Position numbers and translations under genes: made by a program
Assembly (NCBI GenBank): GCA_948567375.1
Contig: OX419755.1
Coordinates: 52,457,001-52,521,000 of the forward strand
Reading direction: 5' to 3'
Length of the DNA stretch: 64,000 nt
Source: Lunularia cruciata
Lineage: Eukaryota; Streptophyta; Marchantiopsida; Lunulariales; Lunulariaceae
The notes under the pieces: model-generated
What the model saw: the letters and a program-made list of their open reading frames with translations, nothing else
The model's database searches: none
Told to the model about the DNA's origin: nothing
In this document: positions 58,901 to 64,000 of the stretch, piece after piece
Numbering within the stretch: position 1 is the stretch's first letter
How the letters are laid out: every line of letters begins with the position of its first letter

Positions 58901-60477
58901 TAAAATAAGTAATGTACCTAGTTCGAATTTTGTTTCTCATCGCCTTCAAATACCAAATCTTGCCACCTCGTACTCTACACACTATGGGTGCAGCAATAAT
59001 TTGTCCAGAGCAGACTTGAGGAAGATTGATCATACATGCCTAAGTAATCGTATGCTTTGGTGTTGAGCTCCAGCAAGAAATGTAGTAAAACCAGCTTTTT
59101 CTTGTTAGTGAGAGCACTCTTCAAGTCCTCCTCAAGTTTTATCTGCTCACACTTCAGACTGTCATACATTGCAATCTCTTCTCCACGTGCCCGGAATCTA
59201 CGCGATACAACAGTCCAAAGAGCCCCAGATTCAGGAAAATTACACAACTGAGAAAGAAAAACAATCGTTCAGATTTAGGTTTTGGCTGTATCAAAGACGG
59301 CAACAATGATGGCTCAAGGACTTGGCGAAATCAACAACCTCAGGCAAAAGTTGCTAAGGATCCTGATACATAGCTTGGGAGGCAGACCAAATTCAACACC
59401 GCGCTGTGGTCTACGCAGTCGGAGCCAACAAATGAAAAGGGTGATACAAAATACATACAAAAGCTAACCGAAACAAATATCGAGGACAACAAACCTGACA
59501 TGAGATATTCTGAAGAGTGCTTCCAAATTCTCCTGCCTAGCCACAAGACGGGCCATCGGGGAAACGATCATACGAGTTACTATTAAACCGAACCCGAAAA
59601 ACGTGTAAATTACAACAGGTCCGATCCATCCTACATTATACCAAACCCAACATGTGTAATACAATATACTCAACGGTACGGCTATCGTTTTCAGCATGAG
59701 TTTAGCTAAAGTTTGGCAGAAACTACTAATTTCGTTGGTGAGCCTCTCATCAGGATTGTCAGGCGAGTTGCCTTGGGAAAGAGAGGAGAGAGATGGAAGA
59801 CTGCAGTAAGCAATATGGGCAGTTTGGTTCAAATTCAAGCGCCAGTTGATGGCCAGATATTCAGCTGTCCAGAGCTGTGTCGCACTGCAGATGGATTCTC
59901 CACTATACCAAAGCAAGCACTGTCCGATGGTGGCTACAAAACGCTGCAAGATTACACGGCAAGTGAGTGGTCTATTGAAGATAGCAAACAATCAACCAAC
60001 CACCCAAAGTTAGAAAATAGAAAAAGAAATCTACAAACTTCACTGTCATTCAATGGGCTTGATACCTCAATATCTAACAAACTTCCATCACGTTCTGCTC
60101 CTATAAAATTCATCACAGAATTTGCATCTCTAGATATTCTTCATCACTCTGCTATATATATTCAACTGTAAAGGCGTGACAAGCTCACAGAACGTAACTA
60201 TTCACCATTATCGATAATCGCACTAACTCACTTTCAAGTTTTTGCTGATTAGTGCGTTGTAAAAATGACCGACCACAAGCCCCGCCTGCGACGTAATCGC
60301 CACAGAAAGTATAGACAGAAGTATAAGGAGCACGCAATCTCCACAGCGTGCAATTTTCAGGAGGCGCCATGTGCGTGTCGCAAACCTTAAGTCCACGGCG
60401 GCAGTGTTTTTCTTCGCCTCAATTTCAGCTCCATCACCTCCTGATCGCTCTAGCAAAGGCTCCCTCTCTTGCTCCAT
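55925..60477 (-). CDS. ABCD4-type half-size ABC transporter, eight exons
   Basis: Exons, 5' to 3' on the minus strand: 60477-60232, 59943-59495, 59197-59040, 58801-58675, 58431-57365, 56971-56754, 56395-56264 and 56059-55925. They sum to 2532 nt in frame, 843 residues plus stop. The transmembrane half resembles animal ABCD4 throughout: GHFYNALISKNL, NPDERLTNEISSFC, GWIGPVVIYTFFGF, KAYDYLG, then FSQLMDSAKLVSDIAG. The ATPase domain has Walker A GSTGSGKTS, Q-loop ILPQRP, signature LSPGEQQ, Walker B LVILDEATSA and the H-loop in SVAHR. All key residues are present. Human ABCD4 is a 606-residue lysosomal transporter in cobalamin export; the substrate here is unknown. The extra length is mainly in exon 5, between the membrane and ATPase domains. 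Residues 4-9 (EREPLL) form an acidic dileucine motif, suggesting a vacuolar membrane. The intron after exon 3 seems to use a GC donor. Confidence 0.88.
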
Positions 60478-61260
60478 AATCCGTTCCTGGGAGGAATTTT
60501 GAAAGAAAGTAGAGTTGAAATCAACGGAAGTGAGGCACTGAAAACCTGGTAGTTAAGCTAAGACTTTTATGTTGACAATCTCCCCACCGCCAGTTTATGA
60601 AAACTCTAGAGCTCTGGTCGAATCCTTGACAGCTCCTATCTGAAATTGTTTCAAGTCTTACTCTGAAAAGAACCAAAACTGATAATTGCGAGATAAAGTA
60701 TGAGTTTATAGGCATATTGGCTCCATCAGATCCGCATTTGAATTGTAGCAGAACACCTACGAACGGTATACATGGACAGTCACATCCTTGATTTAGTGTA
60801 GAATGAATTACAAAATACACTGTAGTGCTTGGATTGAAACGATAATTCCATCGAATGATTTGTTCAACTTTCCAAGAGGCAAACGCCCAGGAATCCCAGA
60901 GCTGGAGACAAGAATCGCCAACAGGAACTCAAAACTACAAGAGGTTGGGAAAGGACTCGAACACCCCCCGTAAAACTTTTAAAATTGACCAACTTCTCCA
61001 TGTCAATCCGCAATTCAGCTATGGAAAATCGAAAGTAAGTTTGAGATTTTCTACGTGGTAGCAGATGCACCTTATGAATCGAATTCCGACATCTCGTTTC
61101 TTTAAAAAAGCGGACAGGGAAGTGCCGGAGGAGTTCGTGAAGGTGTAAGTTGCTCTTCAGCACTTCGAACCATTCCCTGGATCTCGTTCCTCCCTTGTAC
61201 TCTACACATCCATGCCCCTACTGTACTATTACGAAAGTGGTGGGTTGATTCTTTATTTTT
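60478..61260. other. 5' flank of the ABCD4-type gene
   Basis: No recognisable gene on either strand; the short open frames have no domains. Presumably promoter and 5' UTR of the minus-strand transporter gene on its left side. Confidence 0.4.
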
Positions 61261-61266
61261 TTCTTT

Positions 61267-61288
61267 CACCATTCACTTGTGAATGGTG
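61267..61288. other. Short perfect inverted repeat
   Basis: CACCATTCAC and GTGAATGGTG are separated by TT, giving a 10-bp stem. It lies next to the tandem repeat at 61316 and may mark the edge of a small foldback element. Confidence 0.6.
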
Positions 61289-61315
61289 GTTTACACTAGA
61301 TACATTTGTTCTACA

Positions 61316-61438
61316 CAAGATAGCTACCCATGATTCTATTAGTGCAATAATGTTTACAAGATAGCTACCCATGATTCTATTAGTGCAATAATGTTTACAA
61401 GATAGCTACCCATGATGCTATCAGTGCAATAATGTTTA
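61316..61438. repeat. Three-copy tandem repeat, 41-bp unit
   Basis: Units start at 61316, 61357 and 61398. Each reads CAAGATAGCTACCCATGATT (GATG in copy 3), then CTAT(T/C)AGTGCAATAATGTTTA. The first two copies are identical and the third has two changes. Confidence 0.9.
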
Positions 61439-61623
61439 CAATGGCAAGTGAGAGTGTATATTTGGCATGGTACGAACCGTTTGTATATTTTAGAGACAAG
61501 CCAAATTTATATTTAGTTCAAGATGATCGGGTAATAGTAAAATATATCATGGTTAGAGACCCTAAGTGTGATAAAGTATTGGAAAGAGTAATCCCGTGGA
61601 TGGGGTGGCAAGTGCAGCAGTAG
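61432..61623 (+). CDS. Small unrecognised open reading frame (63 codons)
   Basis: ATG at 61432, or a second ATG at 61441, runs to TAG at 61621. The composition looks protein-like (WYEPFVYFRDKPNLYL, IVKYIMVRDPKCDKVLERV), with aromatic and charged residues and no low-complexity run. The first ATG lies in the last unit of the 41-bp tandem repeat. No family is recognised and no flanking exon was found, so it may be a fragment of an old gene or transposon, or chance. Confidence 0.2.
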   Translation: MFTMASESVYLAWYEPFVYFRDKPNLYLVQDDRVIVKYIMVRDPKCDKVLERVIPWMGWQVQQ

Positions 61624-61947
61624 CTCGCAAGGTCTCTAAGTATAGGGGTATGTAGCAAGGTCACTTCTTTGTTCTTCTAGTCGTGGAGTTATATAAAACA
61701 ATGGACGTGGTATTCGACACATTTGTCAAGGAGTGCACTATAACTTATCATATTAAGTGCTCGGGTACCATTTTCACTCTCATACTTTGTAGCATATTTT
61801 AGACAACATGCATCAGTTGTTTAACAAAGTGTAGGGACAGATGCAATCTATAGGAGAGCCATCCCACTAGGTGATGCTTCATCAAGTTGTTTGTAGACAA
61901 TACAACTTGCATAGCACCGATATCTTAAAACTTGCATAGCTCGGTTA

Positions 61948-62110
61948 TCTTAGGTGCTGGAGGGCAGATTTCTCATGTCTACTCTATTGGGGCAGATTTC
62001 TCATGTCTACTCTATTGGGACTCGGCCGTTTTATCTATTTTGTCTCAACCTTGCAGTGTTTGATGCTGTCTTCCATTTCTTCATGTTTTATATGCGGTCG
62101 CCCTTTAAAA
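61948..62110. repeat. Dispersed repeat, copy 2, with internal 28-bp duplication
   Basis: Diverged second copy of 42958-43104. Inside it, GCAGATTTCTCATGTCTACT plus CTATTGGG is duplicated exactly in tandem at 61964-61991 and 61992-62019. Confidence 0.65.
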
Positions 62111-62217
62111 CAAACTTCTTTTACATCCTTTTTGTTATCCTATGCCGTCGCCTTTTCATTTCTTTACTTTTATTCTGTTTTAAAATTTTAAATTGGGATA
62201 AGTAATACTTACTTTAC

Positions 62218-62349
62218 GCAAAGCATGTCACGACATCACTAAGCGAAAGGTTTATATTTTGGGTTTATATGCTTTGCATGTAGGCAAAGCATGTCATGAC
62301 ATCACTAAGCGAAAGGTTTATATTTTGGGATTAAATGCTTTGCGTTTCT
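62218..62349. repeat. Two-copy 66-bp tandem repeat with inverted ends
   Basis: Copies at 62218-62283 and 62284-62349. Each begins GCAAAGCATGTCA and carries ATGCTTTGC near its end, so every unit is bounded by a 9-bp inverted repeat (GCAAAGCAT / ATGCTTTGC). The core ACATCACTAAGCGAAAGG is identical in both. Confidence 0.85.
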
Positions 62350-64000
62350 CCGGTGCAATTTTAGGTTTAAGTGAGGATATGCTTCATGATAGTTATTATA
62401 CAAAATCATTGGAAATTAAAATCTTGACAGTGAGATTAATAAATAATGTTTTAGTTATTTCATGATAAGTTTGATATGAATAGTATGATAAATTTTAGAA
62501 ATTAGTATACCAAAAATATATTTGCAATTGTTCTCATATGCATTTTTATTTATTTCTTTCTTGTTTTGTCTTACGATATAGAATGTTTGAAGGGTAGAAT
62601 TATGATCTTAGTAACCTTCTTTCCGTCTTTATTGTATTCATTATCTCGTCAAGATTCTTAATTATGAAAATGTACTATAAGGAGCTTTTACCATAAAATA
62701 ATTTGTATTACCTTTTCAGTAAAAATAAATATGTGATTTTCTTATCCTATAGATCATTTATGCGTGAAAGAAATAGAGATAAGGACATATGTTTTGGTAT
62801 TATAATAGATTGGATTAGTAAGTCTTGTAACAATAATAGGAGATTGCATGTTATGATATTACAAAATACTCCAATACCTACAATGATGATAAATATTGGC
62901 AGTGAACAATAAACATGAGTAGTTTTTCAGTATAACACGTTTTATCTTAGATTGATAACTATGTTTCTTTAAAAGTTCATAACAGAGACTCGTTCTAAAA
63001 TAATTGTATAATTGTATACTGAGAGTTATTTAATTTCAAATTTTATATCAACTGAATCTTTAATTGGCTCCCTATATTAAACTATGACCCTACATATTTC
63101 CAGCAATCAAATTATATTGATACCCTATAGAGTAATTTCCAAGTATATCAAGATCAGCAGAAATATTTAAAAGAACGCATCTTTTATATCAAGACTTCAA
63201 ATATTATTTTCTGCCTATTAAATCATAGAGAAAAATACAGCAGAAATATTTAAAAGAACGCATCTTTTATATCAAGACTTCAAATATTATTTTCTGCCTA
63301 TTAAATCATAGAGAAAAATATAACATAATATGTCTCTAAATTAAATATCTTGTGAAGCATAAGTTAAATTTGATTAAAAAAATTGTTATTTAATCAGATA
63401 ATCAAATCTATTGCATGATGCATCAAAAGTGGTAAGGATCCTTTATTGACTTTATCCCTAACTTTAAATCATCCTTATTGAAATGACTCAAAATGTCTCG
63501 AATTAGATGCACAAAAAGATAATGAGAATCTATTGTAGACTCTCCTCTCATATATTGTCAATGTGAAGTATTATGTGAAAAATTGTGTTTTATATATTTT
63601 ATGCAGAATTTATATTAGGAGTATATTTCAAGACATATATAAAAAAACTATTTTATGGAGATAAAATATACTTATATAGAATATGAAAATTATGAGGAAA
63701 TGTATTTTGATGTTGCTTAGTATGCCACATATTTTATATAAGCATATCAAAATAATTAGTGTGAAATGAAAAGAAACTTTCTTTTATTAATTAGTATCAA
63801 ATATGATAGTTAAGCTTTGAAGTATAGACAAATAAATTTTATAAAGGTTATTAGGTGGTATTTTTGCAATGACAGGTAATCAAAGGTAATTTATTTAGAT
63901 AGTAAAATCAGATGCAGACTAAGAACTTTACTTTACATATACAAGTTTATTTATGGATGAATTTTATATTTATTGTATTTTATTATATAATTTAAGGTAA
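62350..64000. other. AT-rich DNA without a recognised gene
   Basis: Very AT-rich to the end of the window. The open frame at 62703-62912 has no recognisable motif. The only clear structure is the 83-bp duplication at 63155. Confidence 0.55.
63155..63320. repeat. Exact two-copy tandem repeat, 83-bp unit
   Basis: Copies at 63155-63237 and 63238-63320 appear identical by eye, beginning CAGCAGAAATATTTAAAAG and including CTTTTATATCAAGACTTC. In such AT-rich DNA an exact copy suggests a very recent duplication. Confidence 0.9.

Noticed and set aside
58975-59039. Continuation of ABC transporter exon 3 past 59040 in the open frame
   Set aside because: The extra residues do not match the family, and they break the phase agreement with exon 4.
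59713-60171. Plus-strand open frame of 152 codons
   Set aside because: It lies antisense to exon 2 and intron 1 of the ABCD4-type gene, has no domain, and the minus strand has strong protein similarity there.
61316-61438. Possible CRISPR-like array
   Set aside because: The units are head-to-tail without unique spacers and lie in plant nuclear DNA; this is a minisatellite.

Overview
This is nuclear DNA of a land plant. It holds an HCF152-type chloroplast PPR protein gene, a plant-type mTERF protein gene, a bHLH factor of the FBH type, plant introns, and decayed Ty3/gypsy and Ty1/copia retrotransposons in AT-rich sequence. The half-size ABC transporter at the right is of the ABCD4 type, while the ABCD genes known in Arabidopsis are a full-size peroxisomal one and a plastid half-size one. 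That points weakly to a non-seed plant (lycophyte, fern or bryophyte); the species cannot be named from the sequence.

Layout. 1-5.9 kb: no gene; from 2.1 kb a patchwork of interleaved, diverged repeats. 6.4-9.0 kb (minus): intronless HCF152-like gene. 9.6-18.3 kb: AT-rich sequence with unrecognised decayed reading frames. 18.3-24.5 kb (plus): a gypsy copy that lost its 5' end and gag/protease, then a chromovirus remnant ending in a broken chromodomain and an LTR. 26.5-40.2 kb: an old copia element (plus), apparently split by a younger gypsy element (minus) with both LTRs. 40.2-45.1 kb: non-coding sequence with a tandem triplication and a perfect hairpin. 45.1-47.3 kb (plus): bHLH gene, exons predicted here. 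49.0-50.5 kb (minus): intronless mTERF gene. 51-55.9 kb: AT-rich DNA with small repeats and a foldback. 55.9-60.5 kb (minus): eight-exon ABCD4-type gene. 61-64 kb: AT-rich DNA with several short tandem duplications.

The host genes are independent transcription units, not a pathway. HCF152 and mTERF products are both expected in organelles (plastid RNA processing and organelle gene expression), the bHLH protein in the nucleus, and the ABC transporter in an endomembrane. The transporter is the most interesting: its exons join in frame into 843 codons with every ABC motif present, one intron appears to use a GC donor, the N-terminus carries an acidic dileucine motif, and the linker before the ATPase domain is greatly enlarged.
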